Positions 1 to 9,665 of a stretch of 64,000 bases of DNA are shown piece by piece. The DNA comes from an uncultured Eubacteriales bacterium (GTDB lineage: Bacteria > Bacillota > Clostridia > Oscillospirales > CAG-272): assembly GCA_905187695.1 (NCBI GenBank), contig CAJJIY010000004.1:9961-73960 (forward strand), given 5' to 3'. A model generated the notes under the pieces. That model was not told the DNA's origin. It worked only from the letters and a program-made list of their open reading frames with translations, and did not search any database. Position numbers and translations under genes: made by a program. Numbering within the stretch: the stretch's first letter is position 1; every line of letters starts with the position of its first letter.

Positions 1-104
1 ATCTGAGAGCGGGTTGTCCGACACGGCGCACAAACAGCCCTTCTTTCTATTATGAAAAAGACAGAAAGCATTGTTTTCGGTGTTTATCTGCCCGGAGGAT
101 TTTT

Positions 105-881
105 ATGAAAGTTGTCATATTGGCCGGTGGGTTCGGCACACGGATCAGCGAAGAATCCTATCTGCGTCCGAAGCCGATGATCGAGATCGGCGGCATGCCG
201 ATTCTCTGGCACATTATGAAGATGTACTCTTCGTTCGGTTTCAACGATTTCGTGATCTGCGCCGGATACAAGCAGAATGTCATCAAAGAGTGGTTTGCCG
301 ATTACTATGTCAACCACAGCGATGTCACTTTTGATTTTACCAAAAAGGAGCGGATCACGGTTCATTCGACCGAGTCCGAGCCGTGGCGCGTCACCGTGGT
401 GGATACGGGGCTTTGCACCATGACCGGCGGCCGTCTCAAGCGCGTGGCGCGCTACATCGGCAACGAGCCGTTTTTCCTCACCTACGGGGACGGCGTGTCG
501 GATGTCAATATCGAAAAGGAACTGGCCTTCCACCGGCAGAACGGGAAACTGGCCACCCTCACGGCGGTTCACCCCGATTCCCGCTTCGGTGTGCTGGATA
601 TCAAGAAAGACCAGATTCAGGCTTTCCGCGAAAAGAGCGATGCGGATGTGGGCTGGATCAACGGCGGCTTCATGATCCTGCAGCCGGAGGTACTCGGCTA
701 CATTGCGGGCGACGATACCGTGTTCGAGCGCGAACCGCTGGAAGCGCTTTGCCGGGACGGGGAACTGATGGCTTTCCGTCATCGCGGATTCTGGCAGTGC
801 ATGGACACCATGCGGGACAAGGAAAAGCTGGAATCGCTTTGGGCGGCGGGAAAAGCCCCCTGGAAACGGTGGGAGAACTGA
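105..881 (+). CDS. rfbF: glucose-1-phosphate cytidylyltransferase
   Basis: Makes CDP-glucose from CTP and glucose 1-phosphate, the entry step to CDP-linked 3,6-dideoxyhexoses, in the cytoplasm. The 258-residue protein has the usual family length. It opens with the nucleotidyltransferase motif LAGGFGTR (residues 6-13), followed by RPKPMIEIGG, which is typical of RfbF. The ATG has a good ribosome binding site (GGAGG) about 7 bases upstream. It is the first gene of the polysaccharide locus in the window; the CDP-glucose dehydratase gene starts 1 base after its stop, and rfbH follows. Family assignment is secure. No promoter was recognised in the 104 bases before it, so the operon may begin outside the window. 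Confidence 0.96.
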   Translation: MKVVILAGGFGTRISEESYLRPKPMIEIGGMPILWHIMKMYSSFGFNDFVICAGYKQNVIKEWFADYYVNHSDVTFDFTKKERITVHSTESEPWRVTVVDTGLCTMTGGRLKRVARYIGNEPFFLTYGDGVSDVNIEKELAFHRQNGKLATLTAVHPDSRFGVLDIKKDQIQAFREKSDADVGWINGGFMILQPEVLGYIAGDDTVFEREPLEALCRDGELMAFRHRGFWQCMDTMRDKEKLESLWAAGKAPWKRWEN

Positions 882-882
882 G

Positions 883-1944
883 ATGTTTGAATTTTATCCT
901 GATTTTTATAAAGGCAAGCGCGTCTTTGTCACCGGTCACACCGGTTTCAAGGGTGCGTGGCTCTGCCGCATTCTGAAAAACGCCGGTGCCGTTGTGACCG
1001 GATACGCGCAAAACCCGCCCACGGACCCGTCTCTTTTCGAACTGTCCCGGGGTGCGGAGGGGATGACTTCTGTCATCGGCGACATCTGTGACGGCGACCG
1101 GCTTTCTGCCGCTTTCAGGGAGGCGCGCCCGGAGATTGTGTTCCATCTGGCGGCACAACCCCTGGTGCGCGAATCTTATCGCGCGCCCGCGCGTACATAC
1201 GCGTCGAATGTGATGGGAACGGTGGGCATCCTGGAATGTGTGCGCGAAAGCGACACGGTGCGTTCTTTCCTCAATGTCACCACCGACAAGGTCTATGAGA
1301 ACCGAGAGTGGGAGTGGGGCTATCGGGAAAACGAGCCGCTTTGCGGTTTCGACCCTTATTCCAACAGCAAGTCCTGCTCCGAACTGGTTACGGCCAGTTA
1401 TAAAAACTCCTTCTTTTCCGACGGGCGGGTGGCCGTTTCCACGGCGCGGGCCGGCAACGTCATCGGCGGCGGCGATTTCGCCGCGGACCGCATCATTCCC
1501 GACTGCGTGCGTGCGGCGCTGGCCGGAAAAGAAATCGTCATCCGGAATCCCCATTCGGTGCGCCCCTATCAGCACGTGCTGGAGCCGCTTTTTGCCTATC
1601 TCATGATTGCCGCGCGGCAGTATGAGGACGGGCGTTTTGCCGGCTGTTACAATGTCGGCCCGGACGAGGGCGACTGCTATACCACCGGTGCGCTGGCAAA
1701 GCTTTTCACCGACACCTACGGCGGCTCGGCCCGCACGGTCATCCGGCCGGACGGCGGCCCGCACGAGGCCACCTTTCTCAAACTGGATTGCTCCCGGCTG
1801 AAAAAGGTTTTCGGCTGGCATCCGGTGTGGAATCTGCCCCGGGCGGTTTCCCGCGTGGTCGATTTTACGCGGGCATATGAAAAAGGTGATGTCATCGGCG
1901 AGATGGACAGAGAGATCGCGGATTTCCTGTCGTCGGCCCGGTAA
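883..1944 (+). CDS. rfbG: CDP-glucose 4,6-dehydratase
   Basis: Short-chain dehydrogenase/reductase that converts CDP-glucose to CDP-4-keto-6-deoxyglucose with bound NAD. Visible features are the Rossmann motif GHTGFKG (about residues 18-24), which is the variant seen in CDP-glucose dehydratases, the catalytic YSNSK (YxxxK) near residue 158, and TTDKVYEN before it. Length 353 matches the family. The start lies 1 base after the rfbF stop, so translation is probably coupled. Its product is the substrate of RfbH, the next gene. Confidence 0.96.
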   Translation: MFEFYPDFYKGKRVFVTGHTGFKGAWLCRILKNAGAVVTGYAQNPPTDPSLFELSRGAEGMTSVIGDICDGDRLSAAFREARPEIVFHLAAQPLVRESYRAPARTYASNVMGTVGILECVRESDTVRSFLNVTTDKVYENREWEWGYRENEPLCGFDPYSNSKSCSELVTASYKNSFFSDGRVAVSTARAGNVIGGGDFAADRIIPDCVRAALAGKEIVIRNPHSVRPYQHVLEPLFAYLMIAARQYEDGRFAGCYNVGPDEGDCYTTGALAKLFTDTYGGSARTVIRPDGGPHEATFLKLDCSRLKKVFGWHPVWNLPRAVSRVVDFTRAYEKGDVIGEMDREIADFLSSAR

Positions 1945-1972
1945 GTATAGAAAAGAAAAGAGAAAAGAGAAA

Positions 1973-3313
1973 ATGCATTTCAACGGAAAAAGCGAGAGCG
2001 AGGCACGCGCGGAGATCCTGTCCCTGGTCAAGGAGTATTGCGATTCTTACCACAATCAGAAAAAGTGGCGGGAGGGCGACCGGATCTCCTATGCCTCCCG
2101 CGTGTATGACAGCGAGGAAATGACCAATCTGGTGGACAGCTCATTGGAGTTCTGGCTGACCTCCGGGCGTTATACCGAGGAGTTTGAGTCGGCGTTTGCC
2201 GCTTACCTCGGCGTGCGGTACTGCAGCCTGGTCAACTCCGGTTCCTCTGCCAATCTGCTGGCGTTCATGGCGCTGACCTCCCCGCTTCTGGGCGAGCGCG
2301 CCGTGCGCCGGGGGGACGAAGTCATCACGGTGGCGGCCGGGTTTCCCACCACGGTCACGCCGATTTTGCAGTTCGGCGCGGTGCCGGTTTTTGTGGATGT
2401 TACCATCCCGCAGTACAACATAGATGTCACGCAGCTGGAAAAGGCGCTCTCCCCCCGCACCCGGGCGGTGATGGTGGCGCACACGCTGGGCAATCCTTTT
2501 GATCTTCGCGCCGTACGCGAGTTCTGCAACCGGTACGACCTCTGGATGATTGAGGACAACTGTGACGCACTCGGCTCGGAATACGAGATCGACGGCAAGC
2601 GTTATTTCACCGGTACGATCGGCGATATCGGCACCAGCAGTTTTTATCCGCCCCATCACATGACCATGGGAGAGGGCGGCGCGGTCTATACCAAGGACGC
2701 CCTGCTTCACAAGATCATCCGGTCCCTGCGCGACTGGGGGCGGGATTGCGTGTGTCCCTCCGGCCGGGATAACCTCTGCGGCCACCGCTTTGACCGTCAG
2801 TACGGCGAGCTTCCGCTCGGGTACGACCACAAATATGTTTATTCTCATTTCGGCTACAACCTCAAGGCCACCGATCTGCAGGCGGCCGTCGGGTGCGCCC
2901 AGATCAAAAAATTCCCGGGCTTTGTGGCCCGCCGCCGGCACAATTTCGCGCGGCTGCGCGCGGCGCTGGAGCCGGTCGCGGACAAACTGATCCTGCCCGA
3001 GGCCGCGCCTCATTCCGCACCCTCCTGGTTCGGTTTTCTCATGACCTGCCGCGAGGGGGTCAGCCGGGACGCACTGATCGGTTTTCTGGAATCGCACGGC
3101 GTGCAGACCCGGATGCTCTTTGCGGGCAACCTCATCAAGCACCCCTGCTTTGACAGCCTGCGCAGGAGCGGCACCGGTTACCGCGTCGTGGGCGATCTTT
3201 CGGTCACGGACGAGATTATGGACAAGACCTTCTGGGTCGGCGTCTATCCCGGCATGACCGATGAAATGATCGACTATATGGCCCGCATAATCCGGGAAGG
3301 ACTGAATGTATGA
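1973..3313 (+). CDS. rfbH: CDP-4-keto-6-deoxyglucose 3-dehydratase (E1 / RfbH)
   Basis: PMP-dependent [2Fe-2S] enzyme of the aminotransferase fold that removes the 3-hydroxyl of CDP-4-keto-6-deoxyglucose. Diagnostic features are visible. The PLP-lysine position is replaced by His in FYPPHHMTMGEGG (about residues 225-237). A Cys cluster C-x-C-x7-C lies at about residues 259, 261 and 269, with an upstream Cys near 197, fitting the E1 iron-sulfur site. ATG 1973 follows a purine-rich run (AGAGAAA) and gives 446 residues, close to the family length; an upstream in-frame start would overlap rfbG. The partner reductase (E3, RfbI/DdhD) is not in this window, so another ferredoxin-type reductase must serve it or the gene lies elsewhere. 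Confidence 0.95.
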   Translation: MHFNGKSESEARAEILSLVKEYCDSYHNQKKWREGDRISYASRVYDSEEMTNLVDSSLEFWLTSGRYTEEFESAFAAYLGVRYCSLVNSGSSANLLAFMALTSPLLGERAVRRGDEVITVAAGFPTTVTPILQFGAVPVFVDVTIPQYNIDVTQLEKALSPRTRAVMVAHTLGNPFDLRAVREFCNRYDLWMIEDNCDALGSEYEIDGKRYFTGTIGDIGTSSFYPPHHMTMGEGGAVYTKDALLHKIIRSLRDWGRDCVCPSGRDNLCGHRFDRQYGELPLGYDHKYVYSHFGYNLKATDLQAAVGCAQIKKFPGFVARRRHNFARLRAALEPVADKLILPEAAPHSAPSWFGFLMTCREGVSRDALIGFLESHGVQTRMLFAGNLIKHPCFDSLRRSGTGYRVVGDLSVTDEIMDKTFWVGVYPGMTDEMIDYMARIIREGLNV

Positions 3314-4434
3314 GTTGCCCGCCGTTTGACTATCTCATCGTCGGCGCAGGGCTTTTCGGCGCGGTGTTCGCACAGGAGGCCACCGCCGCCGGCAAAAAAT
3401 GCCTGGTGCTGGATAAGCGGCCACATATCGGCGGAAACATTTATACCGAACGGATAAACGGCATTGATGTGCACCGTTACGGCGCACATATTTTCCACAC
3501 CGACGACCGAGAAGTGTGGGCGTATGTCAACCGTTTCGCTTCTTTCAACCGCTATACCAACAGCCCGGTGGCCGATTACCGCGGGGAAATTTACAATCTG
3601 CCCTTCAACATGAACACCTTCCACGCCATGTGGGGCGTGCGCACCCCCGCTCAGGCGCGCGAAAAGATCGCCGCGCAGATCCGGGAGGCCGGCATTACCG
3701 AGCCGAAAAACCTGGAGGAACAGGCCATTTCGCTGGTCGGCACCGACATTTACGAAAAACTGGTCAAAGGGTATACCGAAAAGCAGTGGGGCAGACCCTG
3801 CCGCGAACTGCCGGCCTTCATCATCCGGCGGCTTCCGGTTCGTTTTACCTATGACAACAACTATTTCAACAATCGCTATCAGGGCGTCCCGGACGAGGGC
3901 TATACCGCGCTGATCGCGCGGTTGCTGGAGGGGTGCGAGGTGCGCCTTCTCACGGACTATCTTTCGGATCGCGCGGGTTTCGACGCGCTGGCCGTAAAAA
4001 CGGTCTATACCGGCCCGCTGGACGGGTTCTTCGGGTATTGTTATGGTCCGCTCCTGTGGCGCAGTCTGCGCTTTGAGACCGAGGTGCTGGATACCGATAA
4101 CTATCAGGGCAACGCCGTGGTCAACTATACCGCCGCCGAGGTGCCCTTTACCCGGATTATCGAGCACAAGCATTTCACCTTCGGCACAGGTGAGGGGACC
4201 GTCATCAGCCGGGAATATCCGGACGAGTGGCAGCCGGGCAAAGAGCCTTATTACCCTTTGAACAACGAAGAGACCGAGGCGCTTTGCGCCCGCTACCGGG
4301 CGCTTGCAAAGGCGGAGCGCCGCGTGATTTTCGGCGGCCGGTTGGGTGAATATAAGTATTACGACATGGATCAGATTGTCCGGCGGGCGCTGACGGCGGC
4401 CGCAGACGAACTGGGAAAGGAATCCGAACCATGA
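3310..4434 (+). CDS. glf: UDP-galactopyranose mutase
   Basis: FAD enzyme that interconverts UDP-galactopyranose and UDP-galactofuranose, supplying galactofuranose to a surface glycan. The N-terminus carries the dinucleotide-binding motif VGAGLFGAV (about residues 9-17) and then HIGGNIYTE, both typical of GLF. The 374-residue length fits. Its ATG overlaps the rfbH stop as ATGA, so the two are translationally coupled. The downstream glycosyltransferase is coupled in the same way. This shows that the polymer contains galactofuranose besides the CDP-derived sugar. Confidence 0.96.
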   Translation: MSCPPFDYLIVGAGLFGAVFAQEATAAGKKCLVLDKRPHIGGNIYTERINGIDVHRYGAHIFHTDDREVWAYVNRFASFNRYTNSPVADYRGEIYNLPFNMNTFHAMWGVRTPAQAREKIAAQIREAGITEPKNLEEQAISLVGTDIYEKLVKGYTEKQWGRPCRELPAFIIRRLPVRFTYDNNYFNNRYQGVPDEGYTALIARLLEGCEVRLLTDYLSDRAGFDALAVKTVYTGPLDGFFGYCYGPLLWRSLRFETEVLDTDNYQGNAVVNYTAAEVPFTRIIEHKHFTFGTGEGTVISREYPDEWQPGKEPYYPLNNEETEALCARYRALAKAERRVIFGGRLGEYKYYDMDQIVRRALTAAADELGKESEP

Positions 4435-5477
4435 ACGAACAGGAACAAAAGGCCCCTTTTGTCTCTATCACGCTGGTCTGCTACAATTACGCGCACCTGC
4501 TTTCGCGGGCGCTGGAGGCCATCGGACGGCAGACCTTCCGCGATTTCGAGGTAATTTTCATCGACAACGGCGGCACCGACAATTCCATGCAGGTGGCCAA
4601 AGAATTTTTCGCGGCACATCCCGATATCCGCGCCACACTGCTCCGGAACGACGATCCCGACCACAGCAACGCGTTCGGCGAAAATCTGGCGGTGGCGCAC
4701 GCCACCGGGGAATATCTCCTGTTTCACGATGCCGATGACTGGATGGACGACAACTGTCTGGAACTGCTTGCAGCCGCGGCGCGCTGCACGGATGCCGACC
4801 GCGTCATCTGTTCTTTCAGGGATGTCAATGATGACGGCAAGGTTCTGCAGACCCAGCGGGTTTCGCCGGAGAAGTACCGGAGCAAATGGAACTACGGTAT
4901 GCAGCAGGGCAATCTTTTCCGCCGGTCGCTGTATGTGGAAAACGGCCTTCGGACGGTGGATTCGGTTTTTCTTGATGCCATCAAAACTTTCGCGTTCAAC
5001 CGGGTTGCCCGGAAGATCGGCTTTGTGGAACCTGTTTGTTACAATTATCTGGTGCACACCGATTCCACCTCCCGCAACAAGGAACTGCATCACGGGATGT
5101 GGGAGGTGCCGCGAAAGACCTTCGGCGTAATCCTTTCCGAAATGTATGAGACTTATGCGGCGTTGACCGATCAAGAAGATCGCTTGCGCGCCGAACAGCA
5201 GATAACCAAGATCTATTATGCCTATATCTTTCAGTTTCTTCGGAAAGCGCCGTTTCGTGATACGAAAGAGAGTTACCGGAGGCTGCACGCCATGATGCGG
5301 GAAAAGTTCCCGCGCTATCTGAAAAATCCCTATCTCACCCTGCGCAAAAAATTCGGCAACCGGTTTTATGCCCGGCTGGCCACAGTCCTGCCCTCATTCT
5401 GCGAGCGGACGCATCTGATGATTCCCGCGCTGTGGTGCTATCATATGATCTCCAAACTGATTTACATTCCTGTATGA
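4431..5477 (+). CDS. family 2 glycosyltransferase
   Basis: Cytoplasmic GT-A sugar transferase for assembly of the repeat unit. The N-terminal domain has the GT2 pattern VSITLVCYNYAHLL, then FIDNGGTDNS, and a metal-binding DAD motif in LLFHDADDWMDD near residue 102. There is no obvious membrane span, apart from a moderately hydrophobic C-terminus. The 348 residues are normal for the family. The start overlaps the glf stop (ATGA). The donor and acceptor cannot be read from sequence; galactofuranose or the dideoxy sugar are the obvious candidates from context. Confidence 0.9.
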   Translation: MNEQEQKAPFVSITLVCYNYAHLLSRALEAIGRQTFRDFEVIFIDNGGTDNSMQVAKEFFAAHPDIRATLLRNDDPDHSNAFGENLAVAHATGEYLLFHDADDWMDDNCLELLAAAARCTDADRVICSFRDVNDDGKVLQTQRVSPEKYRSKWNYGMQQGNLFRRSLYVENGLRTVDSVFLDAIKTFAFNRVARKIGFVEPVCYNYLVHTDSTSRNKELHHGMWEVPRKTFGVILSEMYETYAALTDQEDRLRAEQQITKIYYAYIFQFLRKAPFRDTKESYRRLHAMMREKFPRYLKNPYLTLRKKFGNRFYARLATVLPSFCERTHLMIPALWCYHMISKLIYIPV

Positions 5478-5496
5478 GAGGACGGGCACTGCATAT

Positions 5497-7098
5497 ATGA
5501 GTTCCCTTTGCGAAAAACTGTGCCGTGTGCGGCGGGTGTTCCTGCCGGATGCGGCTGACCGGGAAAGCGCCGTGCGGACCCCATGGGTCCTGCGGGCTAC
5601 CTATCTGTATCTGGCGCTTCCCTTCGTCATTTTCGCGTTGGGTTGGATGCGCCTTTTCATCGGCATACCGGTGGCGCTTCTTTTGTGCTTTTGCCTTTAT
5701 CTTTCCTGCCGGGAGGCGCCGGCTGTGCCGGCGCTTCCGGTCCAGCGGCGGACCGTGCCGTATTTTTGCCTTCTTCTTTTTGTGGTGTTGCTGGTGGTGT
5801 TTTTTTCGGGCATCGGTGGGTTTTCCTACCAGAACGACGATCATTACTGGCGCAATTCCATTTTCGAGGCGCTGGTCAGATACCGCTTTCCCGTGCGTGA
5901 AACCTGGGGGGACGGCACTCAGGTCGGCCTCATTTACTACATCGGTTACTGGCTTCCCGCCGCGCTCTTCGGCAAGCTTTTCGGCGTGGGCGCGGGTTAT
6001 GTGTTTCTTTTCCTGTGGACGGTTTTGGGGGTGCTCCTTTTTTCGGAACTGCTCATGGCCGTTTTCCGCCGTCACGCGGTTTCTTTGCTGATCTTTTTCT
6101 TTGCTTTCAGCGGGCTTGATCTGGTTGTCCATCTGGTCAACGGGAATTTCGCGGCGCTTTGGGGCGTGGGTCACCTGGAATGGGGAGAGGCCACTTTTCA
6201 GTATTCTTCTTTTGTCACCCAACTTTATTGGACTTTCAATCAGGCGCTGCCCGCGTGGCTTTTCACCCTTGCGCTTTTTCTGCAGAAGAACAACCGGAAT
6301 ATGATTTTTCTCCTGGGGTTGATGCCGCTTTGCAGCGCTTTTCCTTTTGTGGGACTTCTCCCGTTTGCCGTGTATCTCATGGTTTCCCGGCATTATAAAG
6401 ACGAAAACGGCAAGGCGCTTCACGGGAAAGCCCGGGTTTCGGCTTTCTTCCGGGATACGCTGACGCTGCCCAATCTGTTGGGCGGCGGGATCTCCGGTCT
6501 TCTTTCGGCGCTCTATCTTTTCGGAAATGCGCGTCTTGGCGGCGGGCAGAGCGACGGCGGGCGGGGGCTTCATCTGGTCTTTTCCGAATATGATTCCGCG
6601 CTGTCGTTTCTGGCCTCCTATCTGCTTTTTGTCATTTTCGAGTTTTTGCTTTATTTCATCCTCATCTGGCCTTACCGCCACCGGGAGCCGATGTTTTATC
6701 TGACGCTGGCGGTGCTGTTGCTGACGCCCCTGCCGGCCATCGGGCTGGGGTACGATTTTTGTATGCGGGTCTCCATTCCGGGGCTTTTGGTGCTTTTTTT
6801 AATGGTGGCGGATACGCTGCCGCAGATGTGGCGCGACTGCCGCTCGCCGGAAAAAGAAACGCGGGTCTCTGCGCGGATCCTCACGGGCTTGCTCTGCCTT
6901 TGCCTGCTGATCGGGGCGCGCACGCCTTTTAACGAATTTGCGCGCTCGGTGGATCAGACGATCAGAGCGGGGAATACCAAAAGGCGGAGCTTTCCGCTCA
7001 TGCTGACCCAGGGGGAGGAAAATTTCGTTCAGCCCATCCAAAACAGCTTTTTTTATCGCTATATCGCGGCTCCGGGAAGAGGTGAGGGCAAGCCATGA
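5497..7098 (+). CDS. polytopic membrane protein, possible GT-C transferase or polymerase
   Basis: I do not recognise a specific family. The 533-residue protein has about ten or more hydrophobic segments and a large loop after the third span containing QNDDHYWRNS (about residues 109-118), an acidic motif of the kind used by GT-C glycosyltransferases facing outward. Position between a GT2 gene and the flippase gene makes a lipid-linked sugar transferase or a Wzy-type polymerase the best guess. It ends in an ATGA overlap with the flippase gene. The ribosome binding site is weak and distant, so the start is only probable. Confidence 0.6.
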   Translation: MSSLCEKLCRVRRVFLPDAADRESAVRTPWVLRATYLYLALPFVIFALGWMRLFIGIPVALLLCFCLYLSCREAPAVPALPVQRRTVPYFCLLLFVVLLVVFFSGIGGFSYQNDDHYWRNSIFEALVRYRFPVRETWGDGTQVGLIYYIGYWLPAALFGKLFGVGAGYVFLFLWTVLGVLLFSELLMAVFRRHAVSLLIFFFAFSGLDLVVHLVNGNFAALWGVGHLEWGEATFQYSSFVTQLYWTFNQALPAWLFTLALFLQKNNRNMIFLLGLMPLCSAFPFVGLLPFAVYLMVSRHYKDENGKALHGKARVSAFFRDTLTLPNLLGGGISGLLSALYLFGNARLGGGQSDGGRGLHLVFSEYDSALSFLASYLLFVIFEFLLYFILIWPYRHREPMFYLTLAVLLLTPLPAIGLGYDFCMRVSIPGLLVLFLMVADTLPQMWRDCRSPEKETRVSARILTGLLCLCLLIGARTPFNEFARSVDQTIRAGNTKRRSFPLMLTQGEENFVQPIQNSFFYRYIAAPGRGEGKP

Positions 7099-8369
7099 AA
7101 AAAATTTTAAAGCCTGCCCGCACGGCCGCCCGCAAATATAAAAAACAGCTGGGCGACTCGGCCTTCAGCATCCTGGGGCTTGTGCTGATGAATGCGGTGG
7201 CGCAGATTGCGGTCTATCCGCTCCTGGCACGGCGTCTGGGCACGGCCGGCTACGGACAGATGCAATATCTGCTGGCCTATGTCAACATCATCACGGTCTC
7301 GGTCGGGTGCGCTACCGGGCTTGCGCGGATGACCGCCCCGGCCGGAGAGCGCGAGCAGGATAACGGCGATTATCATCTTTTCCTTTTGGCGGTCTGCCTG
7401 TTGGGGATTCCGTTTGTGTGGCTCATCTGCCGGTTCGGCGGGGTTTCGCTCACACAGCGCACGGCCTTTTGGTATTATATCCTTTTCGTGGCCATGGCCT
7501 TCCGCTATTATGCGGATGTGGCCTTCAAGCTGACGCTTAATTATCGCGGCTATTTTCTTTACTATCTCATGATCAGCGTGGGTTACGCCGGGGGCGTTTT
7601 CCTTTTTTTGAGAACAGGCGTCTGGCCGCTGGCGCTGGTGCCCGGCGAACTTTCGGGCGTGGCGTTTGCCTTCCTTTACGGCAACACTCTGCGCCGCCGT
7701 GCCTTTTTACCCACCAGATCTTTCCCGCGGGTCTTCCGCGCAATCCTGCTTCTGTGTCTTTCAGAGGGCATCTCCAACCTGATTTTCAATGCCGACCGGT
7801 TGCTGCTCAAATGGCTCATTGACGACTGCGCCGTCACGGTCTATTATCTGGCCACGCTGGTGGGCAAGACCATGTCGCTGGTCAGCACGCCGCTTTGCGG
7901 GGTGCTGATGGGCTATCTGGCGCGGTATGAGGGCGGTTTCGGCCGCCGCGGTATGAAAAAGATCACGCTGGCGGCGCTGGCGGCCGTTCCGGTTTTCACG
8001 GGACTTTGCGTGTTAGGCGGCTTTTTGGTGCTGTTGCTTCTTTATCCCGGCGAGCGGGTGGCGGTCACGCCCTATCTGTGGGTGGGCAGTCTTTCGCAGG
8101 TGCTGTTCTTTACGGCCGGCATCCTTTGCGTCATTTTGCTCCGCTTTGCCAAAAAATCGTTCCAGGTGCTTGTCAACGGCGTTTTCGGCGTTTGCTTTTT
8201 GGCTTTCGGTATTCCGGCCACAGTCCTTTTCGGGCTTTGGGGGTTTGCGCTTGCCATGGTGGCGGCCAATCTGGTCCGCTTTTTGCTGGCGCTGTTCCTT
8301 GGCTTTTACTGCGCCGCGCACCCCGCCCCGGAAGAAGATCTTCCCACCTTTGAGAAAGGAGCGTCATGA
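7095..8369 (+). CDS. polysaccharide flippase (Wzx/MATE-like)
   Basis: Membrane protein of 424 residues with about twelve hydrophobic spans, resembling oligosaccharide flippases of the MVF superfamily. The N-terminal part (SILGLVLMNAVAQI, then RRLGTAGYGQ) is the usual start of Wzx-like proteins. Its role would be to move the lipid-linked repeat unit across the membrane for polymerisation or transfer. It overlaps both neighbours by four bases (ATGA at each end), so it is in the middle of a translationally coupled operon. Confidence 0.85.
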   Translation: MKKILKPARTAARKYKKQLGDSAFSILGLVLMNAVAQIAVYPLLARRLGTAGYGQMQYLLAYVNIITVSVGCATGLARMTAPAGEREQDNGDYHLFLLAVCLLGIPFVWLICRFGGVSLTQRTAFWYYILFVAMAFRYYADVAFKLTLNYRGYFLYYLMISVGYAGGVFLFLRTGVWPLALVPGELSGVAFAFLYGNTLRRRAFLPTRSFPRVFRAILLLCLSEGISNLIFNADRLLLKWLIDDCAVTVYYLATLVGKTMSLVSTPLCGVLMGYLARYEGGFGRRGMKKITLAALAAVPVFTGLCVLGGFLVLLLLYPGERVAVTPYLWVGSLSQVLFFTAGILCVILLRFAKKSFQVLVNGVFGVCFLAFGIPATVLFGLWGFALAMVAANLVRFLLALFLGFYCAAHPAPEEDLPTFEKGAS

Positions 8370-9665
8370 TGAACCGGCCTTTGAATCTTGAAGAAGACCG
8401 CGCACCGGCGCTTTTTTGCCGAATCTTCTTTGCGCTCTCGGCCGTCATGTTGCTGCTTTGCGTTTTTCAGGCCTTTTGTTGGTTGCTGGGTCTTCCGGTT
8501 GGGGAAAAACTGGGCAATATCGTTTCCTTTCGCCGGTTTTTTTTCGGAACGGCGCGGACTGTTTTATGGATTTTTAAATTCCTCGCGCGATGCGGCGCAG
8601 GGCGCCGGGGCTTATACCGAACGGGGAATCATCTATCCGCCGTTGGCCAATTTTTATTACTTTATTGTGGGCAGGCTGTTGCCCGATGCGTATCTGAACA
8701 CTTCTTTTGCAGACCGGTTGCTGGCGCAGGAATCTTTTTACATGATGAGCGTGGCCGTTCTTTTTCAGGTGTTGCCGGCGCTTCTCTCGCTGTATTTTTT
8801 CCGGGCGTTGCTCTGCGGCCGGTCCGCGCGGACAAAAAACGCGCTTTCGCTGGTCTTCCTGCTTTCCTATGCGTTTCTTTATCTGTTTGAGCGGGGCAAC
8901 ATTCTGCTTTTCGCCTTTGCTTTCCTGCTGGCTTTCGCGGCCTATCGGGATTCGCCCTCCCGCGTGAAAAGGGAGCTTTCGCTCCTGGCGCTGGCGGCGG
9001 CCGCGGCGCTCAAGCTTTATCCTGCGCTCTTCGGGCTTTTCCTTTTGCGGGAGCGGCGCTTCCGGGAGATCGGGCGGACGGTGCTTTATTTTCTCCTTCT
9101 TTCGGTGCTGCCCAGCTTTTTCTTCGGCGGGCCGCGGCTGGTGTTTGGGGCGCTTCTTCACAATCTGTTTTCCTTTGCGGGCGACCGTGCGGCTCCGGCT
9201 TCCGTGTTTACGGGGGGCACGGCGTTCCCCGCGGTCTGGCCGGTTCTGGCCGGGTTTTTCGGGGTCGATCTGGTATTACAAACTTCGTTCAAAATTTTGC
9301 TGACGACCCTACCAGTTTTGCTGTTTATCGGGTGTTTTTTCCTGTCCGAAAACCGCTTTTTCGGTTGGCTTTCGCTGCTTGGCGCACTGCTGGCCGTGCC
9401 GGGGGTCGGCTCGGAATATCTTGTCATTTTTGCCTTCGTTCCGCTGACCTGCTTTTTTGAAGAGGAAGAAATGCTTCCGCCCGTGACCCGGTTTTTCGCC
9501 TTTTGCCTGTTTTTGCTTTTGACAGTGCCGCTGCCGCTCGGATTTTTGCCAGATTTGTCGCTGTCGGCCGCTATTGTTTCGTTTCTTGCCCTGCCGGGCG
9601 TGCTGGCGCTGTGCCTTTGCATGGCGTGCCGCCGGGTGCGGGCGATGAGAAAGGAGTCGTTTTGA
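8366..9665 (+). pseudogene. GT87-like membrane mannosyltransferase, interrupted by two 1-base losses
   Basis: The reading frame is open from ATG 8366 (coupled to the flippase stop) and the protein looks like a polyprenol-phosphate-dependent GT87-type membrane transferase (YPPLANFYYF, then ALKLYPALFGLF). The frame breaks twice. The first frame carries the hydrophobic N-terminus to a run of eight T (8537-8544). The third frame then gives RNGADCFMDF up to a run of five T (8571-8575), and the second frame continues with LNSSRDAAQG to the stop. Adding one T to each run restores a single 433-residue protein and makes the total length divisible by three. Either both are sequencing errors at homopolymers or the gene is a recent pseudogene. 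Confidence 0.75.

Noticed and set aside
1..104. Promoter for rfbF at the window start
   Set aside because: A TATTAT-like element exists near 47 but no -35 at proper spacing; the operon may begin outside the window.
670..2031. Antisense frame across rfbF, rfbG and rfbH
   Set aside because: It crosses three well-supported genes and has no recognisable domain.
8537..8575. Programmed ribosomal frameshifting in the GT87-like gene
   Set aside because: Two separate shifts within 40 bases, no slippery heptamer with a downstream structure, and a simple homopolymer explanation make recoding unlikely.
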